DNA from: Planctomycetota bacterium
GTDB lineage: Bacteria > Planctomycetota > UBA1135 > UBA2386
Direction of reading: 5' to 3'
Assembly: GCA_016794485.1 (NCBI GenBank)
Contig: JAEUHV010000503.1
Coordinates: 1 to 35,097 of the forward strand
DNA: 35,097 nucleotides
Shown here piece by piece: positions 13,812 to 21,867 of this stretch. The translations under genes were made by a program, and so were the position numbers. The notes beneath the pieces were generated by a model. It made no database searches. It saw only the letters and a list, made by a program, of their open reading frames with translations, and was not told where the DNA came from. How positions within the stretch are numbered: position 1 is the first letter of the stretch; each line of letters starts with the position of its first letter.

Positions 13812-16589
13812 ATGAGCCACAAGCCCGATGCCGCGCCCGATCGCCGTTCGGTGCTCGATCTGCTGGGCACCCGCCACGGCACGGTGTCCAAGATCCTGCT
13901 GCCCGATTCCGGTTCGGAACACGGCGGTTCGCCGATCGTGGCGCCGGGCTCGGCGCCGACCAAGGTGCGGCCCCAGGGGCGCGACAAGTACCGCATCGTC
14001 GGCGAGATCGCGCGCGGCGGCATGGGCGTGATCTTGAAAGGGCACGACGGCGACCTGGGCCGCGACGTGGCCCTGAAGGTGCTCGATCCGGAGCTGGCCA
14101 AGAACCCCACCGTGGTGTCGCGCTTCGTCGAAGAGGCGCAGATCGGCGGCCAGCTGCAGCATCCGGGCATCGTGCCGGTCTACGAGCTCGGCGTGATGGC
14201 GGACGAGGCGCCGTACTTCACCATGAAACTGGTGAAGGGACGCACGTTGTCGGCGCTGCTGTCGCAGCGGCGTTCGATGGCCGAGAACCGCACGCGCCTG
14301 CTGCAGATCTTCGAGTCGGTGTGCCAGACGATCGCCTATGCGCACAGCAAGGGCGTGCTGCATCGCGACATCAAGCCGGCCAACATCATGGTCGGCGCGT
14401 TCGGCGAAGTGCAGGTCGTCGACTGGGGCCTCGCCAAGGTCCTGCACCGCGGCGGTGTCGCCGACGAACGGCGCGCCAAGCAGGCGCAGCAGAGCGTGTT
14501 CACGATCATCGAGACCGTGCGCAGCGGCCCCGGATCGTCGGGTTCCGACTCGATCATCGGCTCGGTGATGGGCACGCCGGCCTACATGTCGCCGGAACAG
14601 GCGCAGGGCGAGATCGAGAAGCTGGACGAGCGAGCCGACGTGTTCTCCCTGGGGGGCACGCTGTGCGAGATCCTGACCGGGCGGCCGCCGTACGAGGGCA
14701 GCGATGCCGAGCCGACGCTGGTGCTCGCGGCGCGCGCCAAGCTCGATCCAGCCCGCGAACGGCTCGCCGCGTGCGATGCCGATCCGCTGCTCAAGCAGCT
14801 CTGCCTCGACTGCATGCTGCCGGCGCGCGACGCGCGGCCGCGCGACGCCGAGGCGGTGGCGCGGGCGGTGCACGACTACCTGTCGTCCATCGAGGAGCGG
14901 GCGCACACCGCCGAACTCGCGGCGGCGGCTTCGCGCATCAAGGCCGACGAACAGCGGCGGCGGCTCCGCCTGACGGTGGCGCTGGCGGCGGCGGTGCTGG
15001 CCCTGGTCGGCCTCGGCGGCGGCGGTTGGCTCTGGGTCCAGCGGGAACGGGCGCAGCGCGCCGAGCAGGTGCGCACCTCGGTCGAGGCCGAGTTCGGCGC
15101 GTCGATCCAGTCGGCCCAGGCCGGTGACGTGCAGGGAGCACTCGAGGCCGCGCGGCGTGCCCTGGCGCTGGCGCAGGCGGGCGACGCGGACGCCGCGCTG
15201 CGCGACCGCGCCACCCAGTTCAAGGCCCAGGCCGAGGTCGCCACCCAGGCCGCCGACCGGGAGCGCGAACTGCACGCCCAGGACGAACGGCTGCAGCAGC
15301 GCCTCGTCGAACTGCGGCTCGAGCAGATCCCTGCGCTCGGCAATCGCGACCGCGAGACCGAGCTGCACGAGCAGTTCCTGCAGGCGTTCCGCGACTACGG
15401 CGTCGACCTCGACGGACCGCAGATCACGCCGGCACTCGAACGCATCCGCGAACGGCACATCGCCGAGCAGGTGGCGTTGGCGCTCGACGACCTCGGGCGG
15501 CTGCGTCGCATCCTGTTCGGGCCGCAGTCGGTGGAATACCAGCGCACGTCGGCGCTGGCGATGGACCTCGATCCCGAGCCGCTGCGCATGCGTCTGCGGC
15601 AGGCGATCGACGCGGACGACCTCGGCACGCTGCTCGAGCTCACGGCACCCGACAGCCTCGGCGAACTGCAGCCCGGTTCGATCTGGGTGCTGAGTGCGAC
15701 CCTGTGGGACCGTCACCCCGAGCATCGGCCGGACGTCTACCGGATGTACGACCAGGCGCTCTACCTGTACCCCGACGACTTCGTGCTGCAGTCGATCGGC
15801 GCCAACATCTACCGCATGGCCGGGCGCAACGAAGCGACGTTGGCCTGCCGCGCCGCCGCGTTCAGCCTGCAGCCCGACAACACGCAGGCGCGCTACATGC
15901 TCGCCGACGCGATGTTCTTCGCCGGCCGCATGGCCGACGCGCTCGGCGTGTTCCGCGCCTGCGTTGCGCGCGCACCGAACGACGGGGCCGCGCACAACGG
16001 ACTCGGGTGGGCCCTGTTCCAGCTCGGCGACTACGCGAACGCGGCCGTGAGCATGCAGCGGGCCGTCGAACTCGAGAACAACCCGCAGTGGCACAGCGAC
16101 CTGCTGCTGGCGCGCTACGTGACCGGTCAGGTCGACAAGGCCGAGTTGATGCGCACGATGGCGATCTCGGTCGTGCCCGAGCACCAGCTCAACTACGCGT
16201 TGGCGCTGGCCGACCATCCGGATCCGGCCCGCCGCGACCCGCAGGCGGCGATCGCCGTGGTGCGCGACAACGGTCTGGAACCGCTCTACCCGCTCGCCGG
16301 TGCGGTGATCGATGCGGTGGCCCGGGTCCGACTCGAGGACTGGCAGGGTGCGCTCGACGCACTCGGTCGCCTCGATCCGCACTCGGAGTTCCTGGTGATG
16401 ACGCCGCAGGCCCTGCACTTCCTGCGCGCGCTGGTCTACCAGAAGCTCGGCCAGGCCACGACGGCCCGCGAATGCCACGCCCGAGGCATGGAGGCCTGGA
16501 AGCTGGTCGTCGGCACCGACGACGCCGCGTGGCAGCACTCCGACGTGCGGCGCTGGCGAACCGCCGCGGAACAGGCGATGGGCCTTTGA
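13812..16589 (+). CDS. Membrane-bound Ser/Thr protein kinase with TPR-like C-terminal region
   Basis: This 925-residue Hanks-type kinase has a cytoplasmic N-terminal kinase domain (about 60-360). It shows the glycine loop GEIARGGMGV (64-73), lysine K89 in DVALKVL, the catalytic loop HRDIKPAN (184-191) and a DWG variant of DFG (204-206). The activation segment ends in GTPAYMSPEQ. An insertion of about 40 residues (211-253) separates DWG from GTPAYMSPE. A coiled stretch leads into one membrane helix (387-409), then an extracytoplasmic region with a coiled coil (about 410-500) and TPR-like helices (about 635-790). The architecture is typical of planctomycete and myxobacterial sensor kinases. The start is ATG 13812. 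The gene diverges from the lipoprotein at 13590 and is followed after 20 bp by the secreted gluzincin-like gene. Confidence 0.93.
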   Translation: MSHKPDAAPDRRSVLDLLGTRHGTVSKILLPDSGSEHGGSPIVAPGSAPTKVRPQGRDKYRIVGEIARGGMGVILKGHDGDLGRDVALKVLDPELAKNPTVVSRFVEEAQIGGQLQHPGIVPVYELGVMADEAPYFTMKLVKGRTLSALLSQRRSMAENRTRLLQIFESVCQTIAYAHSKGVLHRDIKPANIMVGAFGEVQVVDWGLAKVLHRGGVADERRAKQAQQSVFTIIETVRSGPGSSGSDSIIGSVMGTPAYMSPEQAQGEIEKLDERADVFSLGGTLCEILTGRPPYEGSDAEPTLVLAARAKLDPARERLAACDADPLLKQLCLDCMLPARDARPRDAEAVARAVHDYLSSIEERAHTAELAAAASRIKADEQRRRLRLTVALAAAVLALVGLGGGGWLWVQRERAQRAEQVRTSVEAEFGASIQSAQAGDVQGALEAARRALALAQAGDADAALRDRATQFKAQAEVATQAADRERELHAQDERLQQRLVELRLEQIPALGNRDRETELHEQFLQAFRDYGVDLDGPQITPALERIRERHIAEQVALALDDLGRLRRILFGPQSVEYQRTSALAMDLDPEPLRMRLRQAIDADDLGTLLELTAPDSLGELQPGSIWVLSATLWDRHPEHRPDVYRMYDQALYLYPDDFVLQSIGANIYRMAGRNEATLACRAAAFSLQPDNTQARYMLADAMFFAGRMADALGVFRACVARAPNDGAAHNGLGWALFQLGDYANAAVSMQRAVELENNPQWHSDLLLARYVTGQVDKAELMRTMAISVVPEHQLNYALALADHPDPARRDPQAAIAVVRDNGLEPLYPLAGAVIDAVARVRLEDWQGALDALGRLDPHSEFLVMTPQALHFLRALVYQKLGQATTARECHARGMEAWKLVVGTDDAAWQHSDVRRWRTAAEQAMGL

Positions 16590-16609
16590 ACTCCACAGAA
16601 GGATCTGCC

Positions 16610-18103
16610 ATGGCGACTCTCCACCGTTCCCTCCTGATCGTGCTGCTCGCGGCGTTGCCGGCGACGGCGCTGGCGCAGAAACCGCTCGCGAAGGAGAACC
16701 CGGTTCCCGCGGTCAGGGCAGCGGGCTCCGACGTCGGCAAGCTGCTGCAATTGGCGAAGGACTGGGCCGAAAGGAAGCACGTCGAAGGCGCCCGCACCGC
16801 CTGGAAGCGCGTGCTCGAACTCGATCCGGACCAGGCCGAGGCCCGGGCCGGGCTCGGCCACCAGCGCTACGCCGGCAAGTGGTTCGAGAGCCACACCGCA
16901 TTGTTCGACCACAAGCGTGCGGAGGACGCGCAGCAGGCGAAGCTCGGCCTCGCCCGCGTCGCCGACGGCTGGGTGCCGATCGCCGATGCGCCGTTCGTGC
17001 GGCTCGGCTGGGCGAAGGACGAGCAGGGCGCCTGGCAGCATCCGCTGGCCAGGCTGCGGGCCGAGAAGGACCGGGCGATGCAGGGCAAGGGCTGCCAACA
17101 GCAAGACCTCGAGTGGATCGACCCGGCCGAGTTCGAGCAGTGGAAGCAGGGACTGTGGAAGTGCGGCGAGAAGTGGCTCGACACCGCCGCCGCCAATGCG
17201 TTCCACGCCGACATGAACCAGCCTTGGTACGTCGCCAGCGAGCACTTCGTGGTCACCACCACCGTCGACCGCGAGCGTGTCGAGTGGTGCAAGTGGTACG
17301 CGGACCAGACCTGGCCCGAGTTGGTGCGCCTGTTCGGCATCGCGCCGGGCGCGCGACCGAGCGCCATCGACCTGATGGGGCCGAAGAACGACAAGCCGGA
17401 GATCGTGGTCTGGAACAGCCTCGCGCAGTTCAACAAGTTCGCGGCGGGCGCCGAGAACGAAGGCTTCTCGTCGCTGCACTACGCGTTCTTCGCCGATGCA
17501 CTGTTCGACCCGACGGTGAAGCCGGCCGCGTTCGCGGCGATCGGCGCGGCCTACTGGGACGCATCGACCCCGCAGTCCGGCGCGTTCGGGCAGCATGCGA
17601 TCCGGCATGCGGCGGCGTTGTCGTTCGTCGAGGCGATCGATCCATCCTGGCGCGCGCTCGGCGACGTGGCGATGGGCACGCAGGCGAAGTCGACGGCGGC
17701 GTTCTGGGCCGAGAAACGCATTCCGCGCTGGCTGCGGCACGGGGCGGCGTCGTACGTCGAGCGCTGGTTCCACGACAAGAACGTCGGCGAAGGCGGCGAC
17801 CCGGAGTGGGCCCGCAAGTGGGCGCGCGCGAGCTTGAAGAAGGACGGCGGCCTGCGCGACCTCGCCAAGGTGTTCGAGTTCAAGCTCGCGATCGCCGACG
17901 TGCCCGGTTCGACCCGGCTGCTCCACGAAGCGGGTTTGGTGACCGCGTTCGTGCTCGATGGCGGCGACATGAACGTGCAGCGCGCACACGAGGCGCTCAA
18001 GCAGGCGCTGGTGTCGGGGGCGTCGACGACGGCGGCGGTGGCCGACCTGCAGAAGGCCCTGCTCGCGGCGAAGGGCGCGATCGCCGCGTTCGCGGCGCGG
18101 TGA
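16610..18103 (+). CDS. Secreted gluzincin-like protein with degenerate HExxH
   Basis: This 497-residue exported protein has a signal peptide (1-22, ending ATALAQ) and an AAGG-type Shine-Dalgarno upstream of ATG 16610. After TPR-like helices (about 40-90) comes a region whose layout resembles the peptidase MA/DUF1570 gluzincins. It contains VASEHFVVTT (208-217), a helix with TWPELVRLFG, then HAIRH (329-333) where HExxH is expected, and the downstream partner IPRWLRHGAASYVERW (371-386), the usual P-x-W-L-x-E-G-x-A-x-Y helix. The catalytic glutamate of HExxH is alanine here, and the EG of the partner helix is HG, so it is probably not an active peptidase. The fold call is an inference from the motif spacing. 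It sits 20 bp downstream of the kinase gene. Confidence 0.8.
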   Translation: MATLHRSLLIVLLAALPATALAQKPLAKENPVPAVRAAGSDVGKLLQLAKDWAERKHVEGARTAWKRVLELDPDQAEARAGLGHQRYAGKWFESHTALFDHKRAEDAQQAKLGLARVADGWVPIADAPFVRLGWAKDEQGAWQHPLARLRAEKDRAMQGKGCQQQDLEWIDPAEFEQWKQGLWKCGEKWLDTAAANAFHADMNQPWYVASEHFVVTTTVDRERVEWCKWYADQTWPELVRLFGIAPGARPSAIDLMGPKNDKPEIVVWNSLAQFNKFAAGAENEGFSSLHYAFFADALFDPTVKPAAFAAIGAAYWDASTPQSGAFGQHAIRHAAALSFVEAIDPSWRALGDVAMGTQAKSTAAFWAEKRIPRWLRHGAASYVERWFHDKNVGEGGDPEWARKWARASLKKDGGLRDLAKVFEFKLAIADVPGSTRLLHEAGLVTAFVLDGGDMNVQRAHEALKQALVSGASTTAAVADLQKALLAAKGAIAAFAAR

Positions 18104-18156
18104 ATCCAACGCCTGCCGGATGTGAAGATCGGGTTGGCCCCCTGCAGCGCCCGGGG

Positions 18157-18177
18157 ATCGAGCAGGGTGAGCTCGAT
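18157..18177 (+). terminator. 7-bp hairpin downstream of the gluzincin-like gene
   Basis: ATCGAGC (18157-18163), loop AGGGTGA, and GCTCGAT (18171-18177) form a perfect 7-bp stem 54 bp after the TGA of the upstream gene. No T-tract follows. It lies just before the candidate -10 at 18183, so it could separate the two transcription units. Confidence 0.4.
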
Positions 18178-18182
18178 GCCGC

Positions 18183-18188
18183 TAGCAT
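18183..18188 (+). promoter_or_regulatory. Candidate -10 element (TAGCAT)
   Basis: TAGCAT within GCCGCTAGCATC (18178-18189) sits 37 bp before the ATG at 18225. The surrounding 12-mer matches the one before hpnC at 11 of 12 positions, and both have a downstream start 31 to 37 bp away. There is no clear -35. Confidence 0.35.
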
Positions 18189-18224
18189 CCCGCTTCGATT
18201 CCGCGGCCACATCCAGGATCCACA

Positions 18225-19961
18225 ATGCTCAAGTCACTCCCTCTCCTGCTCGCGTCGTTCGCTGCATCATTGACCGCCCAAGGATGCCCCGACCGCACCT
18301 TCGGCACGTTCCTCGGTGTCGGTGACGACACGGTGTTCACCATCCAGCCGATCGGGTTCGCGTTCCCGTTCGCCGGCGCGACCTACACCGACGTGCACGT
18401 CTGCGCGAACGGATACCTGTTCTTGTCGAACGGCGGCGTGCCGGCTCCCGCCGCGGGCGACTTCTCTTCGACTCCGCTCGAGTTGACCACACAGGCGCCG
18501 CGCATCGCCGTGTTGTGGAACGACATGAACCACCTCGCCGCGAACAACGCCGGCATCTACGTCAACGCGACGGCCGCCAAGTGCACGATCACGTGGGACA
18601 ACGCCGTCAACTACGGCATGACGACCCGCTTCCTGTTGCAGGCGCAGCTGTTTCCGTCCGGTGAGGTGCAGTTGTTCTGGGGCAAGGGCGCCACGAACAA
18701 CTCGACCTACAACTTCGCCGCCGGTTCGGGTGTGGTCGGCCTGTCCCCGGGCATGGGCGCCGCCCTGCCGGCCGCGAGCGACCTGTCGACGGCGGGCAGC
18801 TCGCCGTCCGACACCGTCTTCGAGCACTGGCCGCTGCAGGGTTCGTTCGACCTGACGCACCGCAGCCTGCAGCTGATTCCGACCAACCCGGGTTGGGCCT
18901 GGGTGCCGTCGACGTGGGCCGCGTGCGCCGACAGCACCGACTACGGCATCGGCTGCCTCGACGCCGCGGACAGCTTCTACGAGTTGATGGCGCCCGCCGC
19001 GTTCGACCTGGCGAACACGCATTGGACGATGGTGCGCACCGCCACCGGCTACACCGTCACGAACACCCTGCCGGCCGCGCTCGTCGTGCCGAGCCCGGCC
19101 GCGACCATCGTCGCCAACGGCGACGACATCGTCACCACGGTGACGCTCGCCCAGCCCATGCCGGTGCCCGGCGGCACCACGACCCAGCTGTCGATCTCGT
19201 CGAACGGCAACATCGCGTTGTCCAGCCTCGGCAACGGTGCAGGCTTCGCGCCCGACGTGGGCAACTTCCTCGCGTTCGCGCAAACGTCGATCGCCGCGGC
19301 GTGGCACGACTACAACCCGGCGCTGGCGGGCAGCGGCAAGGTCCTGTTCGAGCAGGTCGGAACGACGGCCTACGTGACCTGGGACGGCGTCTACAGCTAC
19401 CTCTCGACGGCTCCCGACAAGTTCCAGTACCAGTTCGACCTCACCACCGGCGACGTCACGGTCGTCTATTCGGTGATGTCGCTCGGGGCCAGCGAGTACC
19501 TCGTCGGCTACTCGCGCGGCGGCGCGTCGCCGCGCACCGAGCCGATCGACCTGTCGGTGGCGCTGGGCGGTTCGCTCACGATGGCCGACACCGGGGTGCA
19601 GGGCCTCACCCTGACGACGAACGGCCTGCCGTTGCTCGGCAATGCCGGCTTCCAGTTCGACGTGTCCAACATCCCGGCCGTGTCGCCCGTGGGCCTGCTG
19701 TTCTTCGGTGACCAGCCGGCGCCGGGCCTCGACCTGGGGTTCCTCGGCATGCCCGGGTGTCGGGCCTACTCGTCCGCGAACCTCACTTCGGCGGTCTTCC
19801 CGGCCGTGCAGCCCGCCGGCACCGGCACGCAGGGTCTGCCGATCCCGAACAGCGGTGCGCTGGTCGGGGCCGGCCTGACGGCGCAGGCGCTCGCGTTCAC
19901 GCTGGCCACGCCGCTGAACCTCGTCGCCTCGAACGGAACCCAGCTCGTCCTCGGTCTCTGA
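18225..19961 (+). CDS. Secreted two-domain beta protein with planctomycete-type C-terminal module
   Basis: This 578-residue exported protein has a signal peptide (1-19, LLLASFAASLTAQG). It carries two similar extracellular beta domains. The first has IGFAFPFAGATYTDVHVCAN, PRIAVLWNDMN and CTITWDN. The second has LSISSNGNIALSS, IAAAWHDYNP and AYVTWDGVYSY. The pattern resembles NIDO/nidogen-like extracellular modules, at moderate confidence. The last about 90 residues (MPGCRAYSS, a TQGLPIPNSGALVGAGLTAQ segment, and ATPLNLVASNGTQLVLGL) are of a type I associate with secreted proteins of this planctomycete group, probably a surface or sorting module. Cysteines are few. The promoter candidate lies 37 bp upstream. 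The next gene starts 7 bp downstream. Confidence 0.85.
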   Translation: MLKSLPLLLASFAASLTAQGCPDRTFGTFLGVGDDTVFTIQPIGFAFPFAGATYTDVHVCANGYLFLSNGGVPAPAAGDFSSTPLELTTQAPRIAVLWNDMNHLAANNAGIYVNATAAKCTITWDNAVNYGMTTRFLLQAQLFPSGEVQLFWGKGATNNSTYNFAAGSGVVGLSPGMGAALPAASDLSTAGSSPSDTVFEHWPLQGSFDLTHRSLQLIPTNPGWAWVPSTWAACADSTDYGIGCLDAADSFYELMAPAAFDLANTHWTMVRTATGYTVTNTLPAALVVPSPAATIVANGDDIVTTVTLAQPMPVPGGTTTQLSISSNGNIALSSLGNGAGFAPDVGNFLAFAQTSIAAAWHDYNPALAGSGKVLFEQVGTTAYVTWDGVYSYLSTAPDKFQYQFDLTTGDVTVVYSVMSLGASEYLVGYSRGGASPRTEPIDLSVALGGSLTMADTGVQGLTLTTNGLPLLGNAGFQFDVSNIPAVSPVGLLFFGDQPAPGLDLGFLGMPGCRAYSSANLTSAVFPAVQPAGTGTQGLPIPNSGALVGAGLTAQALAFTLATPLNLVASNGTQLVLGL

Positions 19962-19968
19962 GCCGAGC

Positions 19969-20499
19969 ATGGTCGTTCGCGAGCCGCGCATGTGTCCGGT
20001 GTTCGAACGCCCGCTGGCACAGCCGCCGGCGGCGTTGTTCGCGGCCTTGGCGACGGCCCTGGCCGACAAGTCGTGCGCGGTGCGCGGCCAGATCCACCCG
20101 AACGGCGCGCTGCTGCGTCTGCGCAGTGGCGACCAGCGCGTGTGGAGTCCGGCGCTGCACGTCGAGATGCGCGGCGAACCGGGCGGACCCTGGACGCTGC
20201 GCGGTTGCTTCACGCCGAGTTCGCCGGTGTGGACCGCGTTCGTCGCGATCTACCTGGGACTCGCCATCCTGTTCCTGGCGGCGATCAGCTGGGGCGGGGC
20301 GCAGATGATCCTCGGCGAGACCCCGTGGGCGTTCTGGGGGGCAGCGCTGGCACCGGTGCTGGCCGGGTTCACCTACGGCGCGGCCTTCATCGGCCAGGGG
20401 CTCGGCGCCGAGGACATGTACGAACTGCGCTCGTTCCTCGAAGGCGTCGCCGACCGGGTCGCGGTCGGGGGCGGCGGCGCGACGGCGGCGGTCGGCTGA
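19969..20499 (+). CDS. Small membrane protein of unknown function, two TM helices
   Basis: This 176-residue protein has a soluble N-terminal domain (about 1-85). Two hydrophobic helices follow, at about 86-108 (VWTAFVAIYLGLAILFLAA) and 121-143 (AFWGAALAPVLAGFTYGAAF), then a short acidic C-terminal tail (EDMYELRSFLEGV). It has no recognised family and no signal peptide. The start is ATG 19969, 7 bp after the previous stop, so it is probably co-transcribed with the secreted protein before it; an internal ATG at 19990 is also possible. It ends 19 bp from the convergent serpin gene. Confidence 0.7.
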   Translation: MVVREPRMCPVFERPLAQPPAALFAALATALADKSCAVRGQIHPNGALLRLRSGDQRVWSPALHVEMRGEPGGPWTLRGCFTPSSPVWTAFVAIYLGLAILFLAAISWGGAQMILGETPWAFWGAALAPVLAGFTYGAAFIGQGLGAEDMYELRSFLEGVADRVAVGGGGATAAVG

Positions 20500-20518
20500 A
20501 GAGCTGGCGAGCGAGGGC

Positions 20519-21775
20519 TCAGCCCTTCGTGCCCGCCGACTTCGCCGGTGCCGCGGCGTCGGGCGCCTGGCGCGGATCGACCACCCGACCGACGAACAGC
20601 ACGAGCCCGGTGCGGCGGTCGCGCAGTGTGAACGCGAACGGCCGATCGGCGACGAACTCGATCGCCTTGCCGGCCCGGCCGCCGCGCTTCAGCACGACCG
20701 CGGTGGCGCCGGCGGCTTCGCAGCCCTTCTCGTCGACCTGGATCCAGGTTTGGTGCACGACGTCGTCGACCATCAACCGTTCCGCGGCGATGCCCGAGAA
20801 GTCGGCTCCGGCACCGAACGCGGTGCGCACGCCGAGTTCCTGCAGCACGGCGCGCAGCCGGTGCGCGGCGGCGATCTTGAAGCGCGGCAGCTTCACCAGG
20901 ACCCGGGTCTCGGCGGCCTTCTGGCCCGGCTCGCCACGCAGCAGCGCGGCTTCGGCGGCGACGAGCGTGGTGCCGGCCTTCGGCAACACCAGTTCGAAGC
21001 CGAGCGACGAGTCGTCGAACGGCAGCACGACGCATTGCCAGGCGTCGGACTCGGCGTAGCCGAACTCGTCGGCGACCGCCATGGTCGGCACTTCGGCGGT
21101 GCTGCCGTCGTCGAGGTGGAACGGTGCTGGTCGGGTGCCGCGTTCCGCGAACGCGTGCAGCCAGGCGGCCTTCAACCAGATCGTGTTGGTGAGCACGACG
21201 CGCGTGTCGCGCGTCACCAGGTCCGGCGTCAGCAGTTCGGGGATGCGGTCGCGGGTGGCCTTGGCGACGTGGCGGTTGATCGTGGCCAGGGCCGCCGGCG
21301 GATCGCCGGCGAAATCGACCGTGTGGTGGCCGGCGGCGAACGACTCGCGCAGCACCGCGGCGAACGCGGGTACGGCCTTGAGCTCCCGTGCGGTCCACAG
21401 GTCGTTGGTCACCTGCAACTGCGTGCTCTCCGCGTCCTGTCTCGGGGTGCGGATGCCGAGGTCGTCGAGCAGCCGCGCGGCGGCGGCGTGCAAGCGGGTT
21501 CCGGTGAACTCGGCCGGCAGGTGCAGCGCCGTGCGCAGTTCGTCGGCAGTGGTGCCGCGCGCGCCCGGCAGCAGCATCGTGAGGGCCATCGCGATGCTGG
21601 TCGGCGAGCAGGTGGGTGGACCGTTCACGGCCAGCTTCGCGTGCAGGTCGGCCGCGAACTGGTTGCACGCGGCGGCCAGGGTCTTGGCGTCGGCTTCCGC
21701 CTGCGCGCGCGCTTGGGGCGCGGCGCCCGTGATGGCGAAGCAGGCGAGCAGGAACGACGTGGGCATGAGTCGCAT
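20519..21775 (-). CDS. Secreted serpin-family protein
   Basis: This 418-residue exported protein matches serpins, which trap serine or cysteine proteases by a conformational change. It has a signal peptide (1-25, ending AQARAQ). Family segments follow, including SPTSIAMALTMLLPGARGTT, VTNDLWT, VVLTNTIWLKAAW and FELVLPKAGTT. The shutter/breach end motif DRPFAFTLRDRRTGLVLFVGRV (from about 377) is also present. The reactive-centre hinge DEKGCEAAGATAVV (348-361) has Gly/Ala-rich P15-P8 positions as in inhibitory serpins, with a Cys at about P14, and the loop continues LKRGGRAGK. The target protease cannot be read. The start is ATG 21775. Bacterial serpins are uncommon but known. It is convergent with the small membrane protein. 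Confidence 0.93.
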   Translation of the reverse strand: MRLMPTSFLLACFAITGAAPQARAQAEADAKTLAAACNQFAADLHAKLAVNGPPTCSPTSIAMALTMLLPGARGTTADELRTALHLPAEFTGTRLHAAAARLLDDLGIRTPRQDAESTQLQVTNDLWTARELKAVPAFAAVLRESFAAGHHTVDFAGDPPAALATINRHVAKATRDRIPELLTPDLVTRDTRVVLTNTIWLKAAWLHAFAERGTRPAPFHLDDGSTAEVPTMAVADEFGYAESDAWQCVVLPFDDSSLGFELVLPKAGTTLVAAEAALLRGEPGQKAAETRVLVKLPRFKIAAAHRLRAVLQELGVRTAFGAGADFSGIAAERLMVDDVVHQTWIQVDEKGCEAAGATAVVLKRGGRAGKAIEFVADRPFAFTLRDRRTGLVLFVGRVVDPRQAPDAAAPAKSAGTKG

Positions 21776-21867
21776 GGGTGGATCGGGCCGGAGTGGGCCG
21801 GCGCAGCCGCGCGCGAACGCGGCGCACGCCGTCTGGTTCCCGGCCCGAGCGGGAACGATGCCCGCGG

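Noticed and set aside
13368..16538. 1056-residue minus-strand open frame opposite the kinase
   Set aside because: The plus strand has a full Hanks kinase. The antisense translation is rich in Arg/His/Gln with no domain pattern.
20494..20524. GGCTGA/TCAGCC inverted repeat between the membrane protein and the serpin as a bidirectional terminator
   Set aside because: Only 6 bp, with a 19-nt loop and made mainly of the two stop codons; no U-tract. Likely coincidence.
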